This document shows positions 1 to 10,400 of a stretch of 64,000 nt of DNA, one piece after another. Source of the DNA: Saturnia japonica (lineage: Eukaryota > Arthropoda > Insecta > Lepidoptera > Saturniidae). Location of the stretch: positions 18,453,327-18,517,326 of the forward strand of contig CM065313.1 in assembly GCA_033032175.1 (NCBI GenBank). Reading direction: 5' to 3'. The number at the start of each line of letters is the position of its first letter. The first letter of the stretch is position 1. The position numbers were made by a program, and so were the translations under genes. The notes under the pieces are model-generated. The model saw nothing but the letters and a program-made list of their open reading frames with translations. It made no database searches and had not been told where the DNA came from.

Positions 1-616
1 AAACATCGTTTCTTTTACTTTAGTACTTTTATTACATTGTATAAGAATATGATGTATTGTGGTGAAATAGTCTAAGAGTCAAACTCGTAAAACCACAGAA
101 TATAGATTAGTTTGAATAAGACGAGACCAAAAACGTAATACATAAGTGTGCGTATTATTTTGTTAATTTTCTTAAATAAATAAGTTAAATCCAGCTACAA
201 TACGCTTAGCCACAATTAAACACGTTTATTTAACATTAAATAATAACATTAAATAATTGGGACTTGCTTTGCTTACGATTAACGTAGGCCGATAGCACAT
301 ACGAAAATGGTCTTGTATACCTATCTCGTTCTATATTTGTACTATATTATGTTCTTTCTCTTTCGATTTAACGATCTATAAAATATATTAAAATGATGCG
401 TAAAACAGTATACCCTTTACACACATATACAAGGTTGTTGCTGTAGGAAGGGTTTTCATACATCAGCGGACAGTGATGCTGATTAATATTACATTATTTC
501 AAAGGCCGTGAAATAGGCAATTGCAGGTCGACTCTGAGTTTGAAGGTTGAGCCGTAGGTGAGGACTTCACTAATACGAGACAGGCAATTGCCATTTCTGC
601 CGAGGCATAAATAGTG
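1..616. other. AT-rich DNA, no gene seen
   Basis: No coding region is supported. A block around 490-595 reappears in reverse orientation, with an internal deletion, at about 42462-42510 (shared words such as CCTGTCTCGTATTAGTGAAG). It therefore belongs to a dispersed repeat; I cannot name it. Confidence 0.5.
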
Positions 617-898
617 CTTTTCTCAAACATTCATGGACTTATTGTCATTATTTTCGATGAAAGAATACGCGAATTATCAAATTTACGGGCAAAGAAAATG
701 AAATCCATTGCAGGAGCATTTTTTGAATTTGGAACATTACAACGTTCCAGTAATGTTGTATGAAACGGCGTGTTGGGGTTATTAAATACTCTTTGATTGG
801 ATCTCTTTTATCATTCTTGGCATGTCCGTAAATTTAATACTTTGCGTGTTCTTTTTTCGAAAATAATGACAATATTTACATTCATGTTTGAGAAAAAA
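617..898. repeat. MITE with long inverted ends (family A)
   Basis: The two ends are imperfect inverted repeats of roughly 80 bp: TTTTCTCAAACAT... near 618 pairs with ...ATGTTTGAGAAAA ending near 895, and ATTGTCATTATTTTCGA at 641 pairs with its reverse complement ending near 873. The centre is short and non-coding. A second copy, lacking its right end, lies at 42004-42213. This structure fits a non-autonomous DNA transposon. I could not settle a target-site duplication, so the superfamily is open. Confidence 0.7.
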
Positions 899-2349
899 TA
901 TTTTCTTAAAATATTAAGAAGGTAAACGTACTGATCACTGAATTTACTCTTAAATTACATATAGACGTATTTGTTTCTCTTAACTATATATTATATTCAT
1001 AACATGATGAATAATATTTCCAATCCTCTTCCTAGACTTACGAGAGATATGAAGTGTTATTATTCCCGGCAGAAACTCTTACCGAGCTAGATTTAACGGG
1101 CAAAGCCGATGGAGCTATAAAATGCACTTAGATAACTCACTCGTAACAAAGGCCACATACTCAAAAGTGTGGTTTGAGAGTTGACAAAGAGAATTTAGTG
1201 TTGTCGTATTTATCGTAAATGTTTAGACCCAAAATTGACGTAAATTGCTTTTGCTGACGTAATTTTTTTAAGTGAAAACTTTAGGGGTGGGAAAAAGGCA
1301 CTGAATTCACGTGACCTCCACGCTCAGGTACATATATACGGATGAGTTTTATTTGTGTGTATGTTGGGTATTTTAACTTTAGTTCTGTATTATAATAATA
1401 ATAAATTGATTTATTTTACTTCATATATAGCATCTTATTTATATACAATATTGTTTGTACACAAGAAATACGAACATAAATTTTATACAAGAGTAGGTAA
1501 TGATAATAGTTGTTATGTGAGATCTGGAATCTGAAAAAGTTACAAGGACCTGGACTACAGATCTCCAGACCCTCGTTTTCTAATTTTACCTATATTATCA
1601 TCGTTTTATGCACAACAATTTTGATTGAGCATAGTTCTTATGAAAAAAATAGATAATAAATTTTCTGTATTACTGTATGAAAGTGTTAATAATCAATTGT
1701 AAATAGTACGTTTTGCTCTTTGTTTAGATAAATGATAAATTTGAAGAATAGGGTTAATCTGATTATATATATGTGAATCTAAAAAACCGAAGAATTTATG
1801 TGAAATTTGTAGATGGAGTGAAAGTGTCTTACATACATGATGTTTACGTCTTTTATTGTAGTGAATGTTAGGTAGGTATACATAATGTATGATACATTAA
1901 TCGACAGTGCGTAGTAAGAATAGTTTTTAGGATAAAAGTCGTCTTACAGTAAGGACTTTTGATATGTTATACATATAGTTCAACTGTTGTTGGTCAACTA
2001 AGTTGATAAAATAATTCCCTAGCTATGCATTGTGCCATGCGATGTATACTTTATGTTCATAAAGAGGATAATAATACATAAGTGCGAGTTTCGCTCCGTT
2101 TAACTTTCATTATGGTCTAACAGTATAAACAAGCCGGTAACTAAGAGCGTAACTATCAAATGTACGGTCAATTTGCTGCGCGGCGGGACCTCGTGACGTC
2201 ACGGGTAGCTGACACAGGGGCAAGTTAAATTGCGCGGGGCCCAGTAACCTCCTACATTAACCAGGCACGAGATTACCGGTGATGTTGTCATATTCGGTCC
2301 AATGCGTTTATGATTACCTTTATTTTTCATACTTAGCGATTTCCACGTA
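899..2349. other. AT-rich DNA, no gene seen
   Basis: No ORF of interest and no repeat recognised. The only compositional change is a short GC-rich patch at about 2170-2280, which holds a palindromic CRE-like site. Confidence 0.5.
2194..2201. promoter_or_regulatory. CRE-like palindrome TGACGTCA
   Basis: A perfect TGACGTCA, the consensus site for CREB/ATF bZIP factors, sits in a GC-rich patch within AT-rich DNA. No gene is visible beside it, so function is speculative and a chance match is possible. Confidence 0.15.
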
Positions 2350-2678
2350 CTAGCGAAATTCGACCAGCGACTTTTTAATCATAGACTATTTTCTGTTTGA
2401 CGTTTAAACAATGAATATTATATCACTTATTGTCACTTTTCATTAGGTGACAATGTCAATATTTTAGGGGGTCGAAGTTCAATGGTACTGGTCGGGTTAA
2501 GATTCGCAGTATTAATTATTTTAATTTAATATATTAGTAACAGATATTATAGATACATTTTAGCTTTCCGCACTCCTTCTCCATATAAACTTTAACCATG
2601 CCAAATCTCACAGTCTTCCGTGCACGCAATACTTTAAAAAAAGGGTACAAAATTTTTGCTTCACGTATTAATATAATG
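2350..2678 (-). mobile_element. Non-autonomous Helitron, family Z copy 1
   Basis: Homologous along its length to 9492-9845 and, inverted, to 19403-19713. On the minus strand it ends in CTAG followed by T. The 5' end near 2675 is degenerate, so that boundary is approximate. It has no coding capacity. The Helitron assignment rests on the better-preserved copies, which show TC/CTAG ends and a 3' hairpin. Confidence 0.65.
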
Positions 2679-2769
2679 ATTAAACGAAACTGTTATGAGA
2701 GTGTTCGTGTTAGAATAGATCGTAAAGAAATCACATGAAAATTATGAGACGTGGGCACAGAAATAAACT

Positions 2770-2998
2770 ATAACATACCATCAGCAGAGGTGTACCGTAC
2801 AACCACAGTTCGTCGGGTATTTTTTTATGTCCCATGTAATAGCGGACGAGCCTATTGCTATTAATCGGTTATAAAGCCAAACTCTGAGCTGCTGAGAATT
2901 TAATAGAAAGAAAAATCCAATGACATTTCACCAGACCTGAGAATCGAACTCAGGACCTAGAGCATAGCGGTCGCGCCTACTACCACCATGCTATAGAG
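2770..2998 (-). mobile_element. tRNA-derived SINE, copy 1 (reverse)
   Basis: Read on the minus strand it has a tRNA-like head with a Pol III B box (GTTCGATTC, plus-strand 2941-2949) and an A-box-like TAGCATGGTGG. The body is the one shared by all SINE copies here (ATTCTCAG...AGCTC, CCGATTAAT, TATTACATGGGAC, GTACACCTCTG) and it ends near ATGGTATG. Several substitutions show it is an old copy. Confidence 0.8.
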
Positions 2999-3164
2999 GT
3001 AGTAAAGAGAAATCTTTTTGGAAAATTTTCTTTACTTGGTGCAGCCTGACAGCCCCACAGGGACCTGGTACCTGTAGTGTTTTTATTTTTTAAGAACTGA
3101 CTATACCGATGTCGTGTATGATTCTTGTATCCTTGCTAAAACAAAATACTTATACAACGGATTC

Positions 3165-4082
3165 AGAATGCCTGCATGCGATTTTGCTACCTCATTCCAA
3201 AACGAAACCATGTTACGCCTTTTTTAAATCATGGAAAACTGTTGAAAATGGAAAGTAGTCGGCGGTTACACCTTGCTACACTTTTATTTGGTGTAATAAA
3301 AACAGGGATTCCTGAATATCTCTATGAAAAACTGGTTTGGCCAGATATCAGAACCGCTATGGAACCAGAGCCTTTAAGTATATGTTATGTACTCACCGAC
3401 ATGCTACCACTTCTTTCCGAGGTAGCTTTAGGTTCGCAGCTACCCGATGCTGGAATGACCTGGCCCCTCCCCTCCAATGCGCGACTTTAATACCACACAA
3501 ATGCTTAGAATTAATTTCAAATGATTTTTGTTAATGGCGCAGTGTTATTGAATTCATGCATTGGAAAATTTATTTATTTATGAATTTATTTATTTGTGGT
3601 TGCATATATTTTAATATCCTGCCATGTACCTAATATATTCTTAGAGATAATGTTTTATATAGTTTTATAATTCACCTATATAATATTATTTTCCATTTGT
3701 TTATGAGTGCCCCTTTTATATATTTGTTTGTTTTATATTTTTATATTCTTTTTATATATATTTTATTATTATTTAAATAATATATTATGCCATGAATAAT
3801 GAGTTAAAGTTGTTTTTTATGTTTTTATTTTAACTTGATTGAGTATTGTTAGCGCACCTTGATTTTCTTCGGGGCTCCAGCTGAAAATCAGCGCTAAGTG
3901 CCCTGTGGCACTTCAGCATTATGCTGAGTTGAACGCCTTATCTTAATGGCGGGACACGCAGCTGGGTCATTTATATTGTTACTTTTTAATGTTTTTTTTT
4001 GTGTGTATATTAATATTAGTCAATTTATGTAAAGCGTGTTTAGTTTATAGGAATATATGTTTTCTTTCTTTCTTTCTTTCTT
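3165..4082 (+). mobile_element. 5'-truncated LINE remnant with CTTT tail
   Basis: The frame at 3337-3534 encodes a peptide containing FRFAATRCWNDLAPPLQ. This resembles the conserved C-terminal end of CR1/Jockey-group reverse transcriptase ORFs, where a WN-x-LP motif closes the protein. Upstream the reading is broken by stops. Downstream is AT-rich 3'UTR with a hairpin-prone block (3840-3960, TGATTTTC pairing with GAAAATCA) and a terminal CTTT microsatellite at 4061-4082, as expected of a LINE 3' tail. Family recognition is from memory of the motif. Confidence 0.6.
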
Positions 4083-4262
4083 ACAGTTAGCCAAAGGATC
4101 CTGGAATCTCAGATGGCTTTTACAACTTCACCGTGGCTTGGGGGCGAGCGCTTAAGGCACTCAGCCGCGAAACGTAGCAACATGCTCAAGGATTTCAAAG
4201 TGGCCTAACTTTAGCTTGGACTGGTGCCGAAGATGCAATTAAATCACAGACTGGATAATTGA
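4083..4262 (+). repeat. Dispersed repeat family X, copy 1
   Basis: Shares a block with 7668-7835, 13555-13660, 17428-17700 and, inverted, 27400-27660. Shared words include GGCTTTTACA, TTCACCG, GAGCGCTTAAGGCACTCAGC and CAATTAA. It is non-coding. Several copies have a T-rich start and the words ACTGACTACACTGTTAGCC. Class unknown; it may be a LINE 3' tail or a SINE. Confidence 0.6.
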
Positions 4263-5984
4263 TAGGATTGTTTGACCTACCTAACACCCCAAATTACTAT
4301 TTCACAATGCGGTCTGCTGGTTATAAAGTTGTCAAATAAACAAATATGTCATACTTATAATAGTAAATAGATATTTACAGTAAATAAAACAGTTATTTAA
4401 GAATTATTTAACGATTATGAATGTTAACATTCCAATGACTCGATAATGGCAGTAATGGTCTTCGTTAAAGAGGATCGGTTGCTAAGTTAGAAAGAAGAAG
4501 AGGAAGAAAGAGAACATTCCAATAAATCGAGAAAATAAATCTATCCACGTATATCTGAGGATTAAAAAATAGTCTCTAACGCGAACACCTTAGACTGAGT
4601 ACGTACAACACTAATAATTTAGAAGGACTTGAATACCTACGTCAAAATAATGACTGATATAACCCTGCCAAGTTATAAACATACTAGTACCGCGTTAGTA
4701 GAGATAATATCTAAACTATAAACACTTTACAACTTTGTAAAACGTAATTTGTCAGTATAAAACGGTTATCGTGAACTAGAAAGTTTTCTTATTAATTTTA
4801 AGCTTTGTTTAAGATGTCAATATTATGTCTATAATAATAGTATCTAAAATATTATATCTTAAGAGTATCAACTATGAGTGTGGGAATATTTTGAACTCGC
4901 GAATTACTCCATCCTTCTCGAATATTTACATAGTATTCGAAATTCAAATCAAATAATTTGAATTTTCGAACAATTCCTTAATTCTGAATTACTCAGAATT
5001 GTAATCGAATATTCGAAATTTAAATCGGATTGTACGAAAATATTTCAAGTAGTAATATGTATTTCATTCGATTATATGCTATTTACGTACCCTTACTAGC
5101 AACTTTAATATTAATTTGCTAAACGCATCGTTCCATACTGAAAAAGTGGTAATCAATAGTAACAGACAATTACCTTAATTTGAAAATTAATATTCACTGG
5201 CAAATAGGTCTATACATGAGAACAAAAGATTCTTTCCAAAGAGAATTTTTTGTGTTGTATGCTATTTTGATGTCCTTAATGTTATGAGACGATGGAATCT
5301 AAGAGAGGTAGTGCATAGGGAAATCTCTTTAGAAGATTTTGTCTACTTGAGGTAGTCTGATCACAGTAAAATAATTTACTGATCTGTGGCGAGGACTTCT
5401 GTTAAAATTGTTCGAGGTTTTGTATTTTGCTATGTTGAAAACCCGTGAACTTTTACAATAACACTTCCTGAACGCTATCTCCTTGCATATTACAATACAT
5501 CGTTTATATATAGAACTGTCGCCAGAGGGGACCTAAATTATTTTCTCTATCACCTCACAGTTGTCCCAGTTGGGGGCTTTGTTTCGAGTCTAGTTATATG
5601 AGTGCATTTTGTGGTTGCACTGGCTTCATCCTATAAATCTAGCTCCCTTGGTAAAAGTTTCTCGCATGAATAAAACTGTCGTTTCGTGTCGCTTGTTTGA
5701 AGAGCTCTGGGATTATACGGGTCTAGTCTCTTTTAGTTGTGTTGAGTTTTTGGACTAACTTTAAAGTTTATATACCTGACTTGTAGTATAATTTTATTTA
5801 AAATTTTAGTGGTTTACAGAAAACTAACTAGAGATATGTCCCGGTATACCCGGTAGTAACGAAGTTCCTTTCGCTATATATCATATGATGACCAGACTTG
5901 TACGTACTGTTTTATGTACAGTAAGAGGGGTCCATGGTTTGAATTCCGATAATTTATGATTTTGTATGTAAACTGTTTTTAAAG
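4263..5984. other. AT-rich DNA, no gene seen
   Basis: No coding region. The segment 4440-4505 (CGATAATGGCAGTAATGGTC onward) recurs in reverse at 23950-24026, next to a GAA/CTT-rich run in each case, so it is a short dispersed repeat. The rest is unassigned. Confidence 0.5.
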
Positions 5985-6297
5985 TTTTTGTCTAAAAAGT
6001 ACAATTTGAAAAAAAAATTGTACTTTATAAGCTACATATATAAAATAAACAATTATAAAGTTCTTACAATAAATTTCATGTACTTTAATGATTTTGAAGA
6101 GTTCCCTGGTGTATCTTCGAAATTGAAGGACCAATGCTAATGAAATTAAAATGGAGCCAACTTTGAGGAACCCTCTCTGAAACAATAAACTAATCATCCA
6201 AATCGGTTCATAAACAACGAAGTTATGGCTGAACATTCATAAAAAATATATATACATTTGAATTCAGTATCCTCCATCTTTTTTTAAAATCGGTTAA
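5985..6297 (-). repeat. Dispersed repeat family W, copy 1, with hairpin
   Basis: Homologous in reverse to 35160-35345 (AATGTTCAGCCATAACTTC, TTCCATTTTAATTTCATT) and in the same sense to part of 6640-6830. At 5996-6026 there is a perfect inverted repeat with 12-bp arms (AAAGTACAATTT / AAATTGTACTTT) and a 7-base loop. Non-coding; class not determined. Confidence 0.55.
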
Positions 6298-6354
6298 AAA
6301 AGCTGTTATTTTGACTTTAAAAACCGACACTTCAATTTTATTTATTTGTATAGA
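6298..6354 (-). mobile_element. Helitron 5'-end fragment
   Basis: Read in reverse it begins TCTATACAAATAAATAAAAT and continues into the same 5' sequence as the elements at 24401, 35780-36131 and 47553 (reverse complement of the TTCAATTTTATTT end). Only the 5' end survives. Confidence 0.5.
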
Positions 6355-6639
6355 TTTATTAGCTTAAGTAGTGATCCCATAAGAAAATGTTTTTATACGT
6401 TTTACGAAACGAAACAGCTTTTCACGAAATTAAATCATAAGAAATTGATGTTGCCAACGTAACCCAAATCACGTACTGTAACACATTACTCAATAACCAT
6501 CATCCTGACTGTGTTCCAATGAGATTTATTGACGTTTCCCGAAACGTGTAAGTCCGAAAGTTTTGAGGTAACGTTGTTAGTGGTGCGATATGTAAGAGAA
6601 AGCGATTTTTTAATTATAAGTCAATTTTTAAACAAAAAA

Positions 6640-6830
6640 GGAAACCAACTTGAATTATTTTGAGAAGTTCCCTGGTGTTTCTTCGAATTCGAAGTTCTAA
6701 CGTCAATTAAAATAAAGTGGGATAACCCTTGAAGGGGATCCTTTCTAACGAAAAAATAATTAACCAAATAAGTTTATAGACAAAGAAGCTGTGGACGCGT
6801 CAAATAAACAATGTAGAGGATAGCTAATCC
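6640..6830 (-). repeat. Dispersed repeat family W, copy 2
   Basis: Shares GAAGTTCCCTGGTGT-type words and the same order of blocks as 6100-6240, and is more diverged. Non-coding. Confidence 0.45.
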
Positions 6831-6918
6831 ACGAGTGGGAAGATTAAGAATTTGGGAGAAATTAACTTGAAACTGGATAAGTATAGAAGCAGCTGCACCG
6901 CTTATTCTAAGATCATCT

Positions 6919-7101
6919 TTATTTGTGTTCTTCTGGAGCTTCAGCCTGGCAGCGTTTCTTCTCGGCTAATTCTTTAGGTTTGCGTCTTCGATAGCAGTTA
7001 GCAGTGGGCCAACTGGATGTTGTACAGCGTGCACAACTACAACAAGTGGGATAATATAATTCGCGATTCAAGATAAATCGACTCGCGGCGGCGGTGGTCA
7101 A
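6919..7101 (-). other. Small Cys-rich ORF, doubtful
   Basis: A 60-codon frame starts MTTAAASRF and contains a cluster of cysteines (PTCCSCARC near residues 19-26, NCYRRRKPKELAEKKRC further on) and a basic, charged C-terminus. The DNA is more GC-rich than its surroundings. I recognise no family. There is no visible splice or promoter context, and an ORF this short is expected by chance in GC-richer DNA. It could be an exon of a small protein, a retroposed fragment or nothing. Confidence 0.15.
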
Positions 7102-7305
7102 TCATAGACTGTCCTTAAGCACGGACAGGGTGCGGTGCAGCGAAATAATAATAAGTAAAAATTAATAATAAATCTACCCCACATAAATAATAAACTTAAT
7201 TGCTAATGGCAAAGCATTAGGTGCTAACAGAATCCATGGCTATCCATAAAAAGTTTTTTTAAGTCTGTTAAAAATATAGTAATATTTCTTTGCGTACCTA
7301 ATCAA

Positions 7306-7590
7306 AACAGAAATGAGGAGATCCGCATAAGAACCAAAGTATCTGACATAGCTCTAAGAATTGCTAGACTTAAGTTGCAGTAGGCGCGGCACATTGCACG
7401 TAGGACGGATGGCTAATGGGGCCGAAGAGTTCTAGAGTGGCGGCCACGTATCAGAAGACAAAGCGTGGATAGACCCGCCACAAGGTGGACCGACGACCTG
7501 GTTAAAGTCATGGGAACCAGCTGAATGCAAACAGTGCTGGGCGGGTCACTGTTGTGATTATTGGGGGAGGTCTATGTCTGGTAATGACCC
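7306..7590 (+). pseudogene. RTE-type LINE, decayed ORF C-terminus
   Basis: In one frame the translation runs IRIRTKVSDIALRIARLK, stop, ARHIARRTDG, stop, WGRRVLEWRPRIRRQSVD, RPATRWTDDLVKVMGTS, stop. The order R-T-K-V-D-I-A, G-H-I-A-R-R, L-E-W-R-P-R, R-P-x-T-R-W-D-D matches my knowledge of the C-terminal tail of RTE-clade reverse transcriptases in insects. At least three in-frame stops and the absence of endonuclease and RT domains upstream mark it as a 5'-truncated dead copy. The 3'UTR ends in GATGATGA-like repeats near 7605. Confidence 0.8.
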
Positions 7591-7667
7591 TCTTTCAGCT
7601 GTAATGATGATGACAGTGATAATTAAAAAAACCACTTTAAATAAAGTTAACATTGTTCTGTGTATTA

Positions 7668-7835
7668 CTTTTGTTTTAGAACTGACTATACTGTTAGCCG
7701 TAAGGGCCCTGGAGAATCAGACGGCTATTATAGTTTCATCGTAGCTTGAGAGCGCTTAAGGCACTCAGCTGCGAAAGCCAAAACGGCCGAACCTCGGTTT
7801 GAGCTGTTGCCGCAGTTACAATTAAGTGGTTAGGA
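7668..7835 (+). repeat. Dispersed repeat family X, copy 2
   Basis: Starts TTTAGAACTGACTATACTGT and carries GAGCGCTTAAGGCACTCAGC, the core also seen at 4135-4165. It lies just after the RTE remnant and may have inserted into its 3' flank. Non-coding. Confidence 0.6.
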
Positions 7836-8947
7836 GTGGACTTCACTTGCTAATCTTTTTATTCCTGATTGATTTAAATTTTTATTATTACTTAAATAAA
7901 AGTTCTAATTATTTATAAAACAAATATCGTTATAATGCAATAAAAGAAAGAAATATTTAGCTGAATTTTAATTTGAATATTATGAAATAGAAATGGTTCA
8001 AAATTTTCAATATTATGTATGAAATACATTGAATTAGTAGTACGACATAGTGAATATAATGTGCCTGGTGGTAACCACAGTGTGACCACCGAGAGATACC
8101 TCTCGGCAGTTGAATATACCCTGACCGATCCTGAAGCATGACAAACCAAAAGAGAGTCATTGTGTCGGGTTTATCATCAAATGCATGGTTGTCGCGATCC
8201 AGGTAAACACAACTATCGTACCCAAATAACTAAAGCGAATCAAGTATTTTCTGGCTTACACCAACTTCTATGGGCCTCAGGAGACCTTCATACATTATAG
8301 GTTGGTATAAACAGCAACCCTCGGTGAAATTTTAAGCACCAAACCGTTTCTGTTGTACGGATTTACTATTTATAGTGTTATGTTGAAAAGGTACAAATCT
8401 ACTTATACTGTAAAGTTTGAGAATTTAACACTTTACTGTAACTTTTTTAAGCCTTCTGTAAAAATTTTAGATCTTTAGTTAGGGTTTCCAAAGTTATATT
8501 TCTATTTAGGAGTAGCATAAGTACTGTCTGTGCTTAAACTTAACCTTCTGTTTTGCTGGGTAAAAAACAATAAAATCGTAATATGTGTTGAAACATAAAA
8601 TACTTGTTTTAATTTTTTTTATATCTTAAACTATCTTGGCAAATGACTTTACAGTACATGATGGTAAGTCCAACAGTCCATAAACAACGGCAGCTGTCTA
8701 TATCATGCGCCAGGTGAAATGTATTTACCCACCTCGTAGAGCAGACCTAAGGAGTAAGACGTAGGGTGTAAAGGGTGTCAAATAAAAGCTGAGACGTCCA
8801 AGCCAACCTCAACTTAACCTCACCTCACCTCAATTGATTAACGAACGAAGAAATGGTGATAGTAGGGTGGTAGGGCTGTTTTGCTCGACTGGGTCGCGAC
8901 CACCATGCATGTGGGGAAAAGTCCGTCATGGCGACTCGCATTTGCGT
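7836..8947. other. No gene seen
   Basis: No supported coding region. Stop-free stretches on the minus strand here are short and have no recognisable motif. A short piece near 8060-8130 resembles family U weakly. Confidence 0.4.
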
Positions 8948-9035
8948 GTTGCGTGACAGCAGTGATCGTCGATGAATTATAATCTCTCGGTGGTCGCCGT
9001 TGTGATAGGATTGTACTGCGCTTACCAACAAGGAC
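8948..9035 (+). repeat. Dispersed repeat family U, copy 1
   Basis: Aligns at roughly 70 percent by eye with 63536-63620 (both start TGACAGCAG and pass through GGTGGTC or GATGGTC, GTGATAG or GTGTTATG, GATTGTA). Weaker relatives lie at 44125-44200 and 51645-51730. Non-coding; class unknown. Confidence 0.45.
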
Positions 9036-9085
9036 AGCATCATCATGGGAAGGAGGGAATACGTTGGTTAGGAGACCAAAAGTAA

Positions 9086-9491
9086 GAATTTGCAAACTTT
9101 TTTATTTGTGATGTGATGGGCACCACCACCAGCCACCATAATTGTGGCTCCATAGACTAGTTAATACAACTGGTCGACCAAAATATTTTAAGAAAATAAG
9201 TGAGTTAAATAAGCGCCTTGACTGAGTTAAGCAAGCTTAACGTAACATTCCTCAACAAAACATAGTTCGTCAAACAAGCAATAGAAGTTGATCATACGGG
9301 TGCACGGGTCATACACCTCCACTCCGTCAAACTAAAGTGCACCACATAAATTTACCTAGTGTACGTTTAAACGAACGACGTTGAATTAAAACTTAGCTGG
9401 ATACAGTATGAACGCAGAATGGAATAATATTTTTTATAGTACAAGTTAAATTAGCATTGTTTGACGAAAGTGCGATATTTATTTATTTGAA
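9086..9491. other. No gene seen
   Basis: AT-rich, with no ORF, repeat or RNA recognised. Confidence 0.4.
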
Positions 9492-9845
9492 CTAGCGGTC
9501 GCACAGTGATCGAAATTCTACCAGAAACATTTTAATCATAGGCTATTTTCTGTGTGACATTTGCAGTATGAACCTAAACAGTGAATATTATATCACTTGC
9601 TGTCACTTTTCATTGAGTGACAATGTCAATATTTTGGCGGGTCTAAGTTCAATAGCACTTGTCGGGTTAGGATTCGTAGTATTAATTTATTTTATTTAAT
9701 ATATTAGTAAGAGATATTATAGATAAATTTTAGCTTTCTACACTCCTCTATATACATTTTAACCATGCCAAATCTCACAGTCTTCGTGCACGCAATATGC
9801 TTAAAAAGGGGTACAAAGTTTTTGCTTCACGTATTAACATATAGA
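9492..9845 (-). mobile_element. Non-autonomous Helitron, family Z copy 2
   Basis: On the minus strand it starts A|TCTATATGTTAATACGTG and ends GACCGCTAG|T. The 5' TC, the 3' CTAG and insertion between A and T are the Helitron rule. It aligns with 2350-2678 and, inverted, with 19403-19713. No Rep/helicase coding sequence is present, so it depends on an autonomous element elsewhere. Confidence 0.75.
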
Positions 9846-10134
9846 TGGACGGCCAGTGTGGTCAATGCACTATAATACAGTTATAATTAAAAAGTTAAAA
9901 CATTCATCAGTGTAATTAGCCTTTGAAGGCCACCACCGCATGCTTTATTAATAAATTTAAAACAATAACTGAGTAAAAAAATGAAAGTAATAGAGTTTAA
10001 AATATAACGAAAAGTTAATATTAGTCAAAAAGTCTAATAATGTAAAATACAATAACCTCTAACTTCGCTTCATTTTCTTCTTGTTTTGGCGCCGCAAAAA
10101 GCACTTGCCAGCGTTAATGTTTTTAAGCCTTCGT

Positions 10135-10400
10135 AAAATTTCCCTATATACAAAGTGGCGTCTTCTGGCAAGACGGTGGCTCTCTTGCCAGAACTATTTA
10201 GGGAGTTTTTGTAACATCCCAAAATGCGTGTTTTCCGCTTTATATTTATAATCTACTGGACTTATGCACAACAACCAAACTAAATCACACAAAATGCCAC
10301 CAATATTCCATAATATAGGTTCAAAAAACCTAAGTTAATGAATTAAATATAAAAACCACAACATGTCACTTCAAGATCTCGCCAAAAACTTCCTCTAACT
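10135..10400 (+). repeat. Dispersed repeat family Y, copy 1
   Basis: Homologous in the same orientation to 24055-24295, 57225-57430 and 59945-60150. Shared landmarks are CAAGACGGTGGCTC, TATATTTATAATCTAC, ACTTATGCACAA, GTTAATGAATTAAA and AAAACCACAACATG. Non-coding, about 240 bp, superfamily not determined. Confidence 0.6.
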
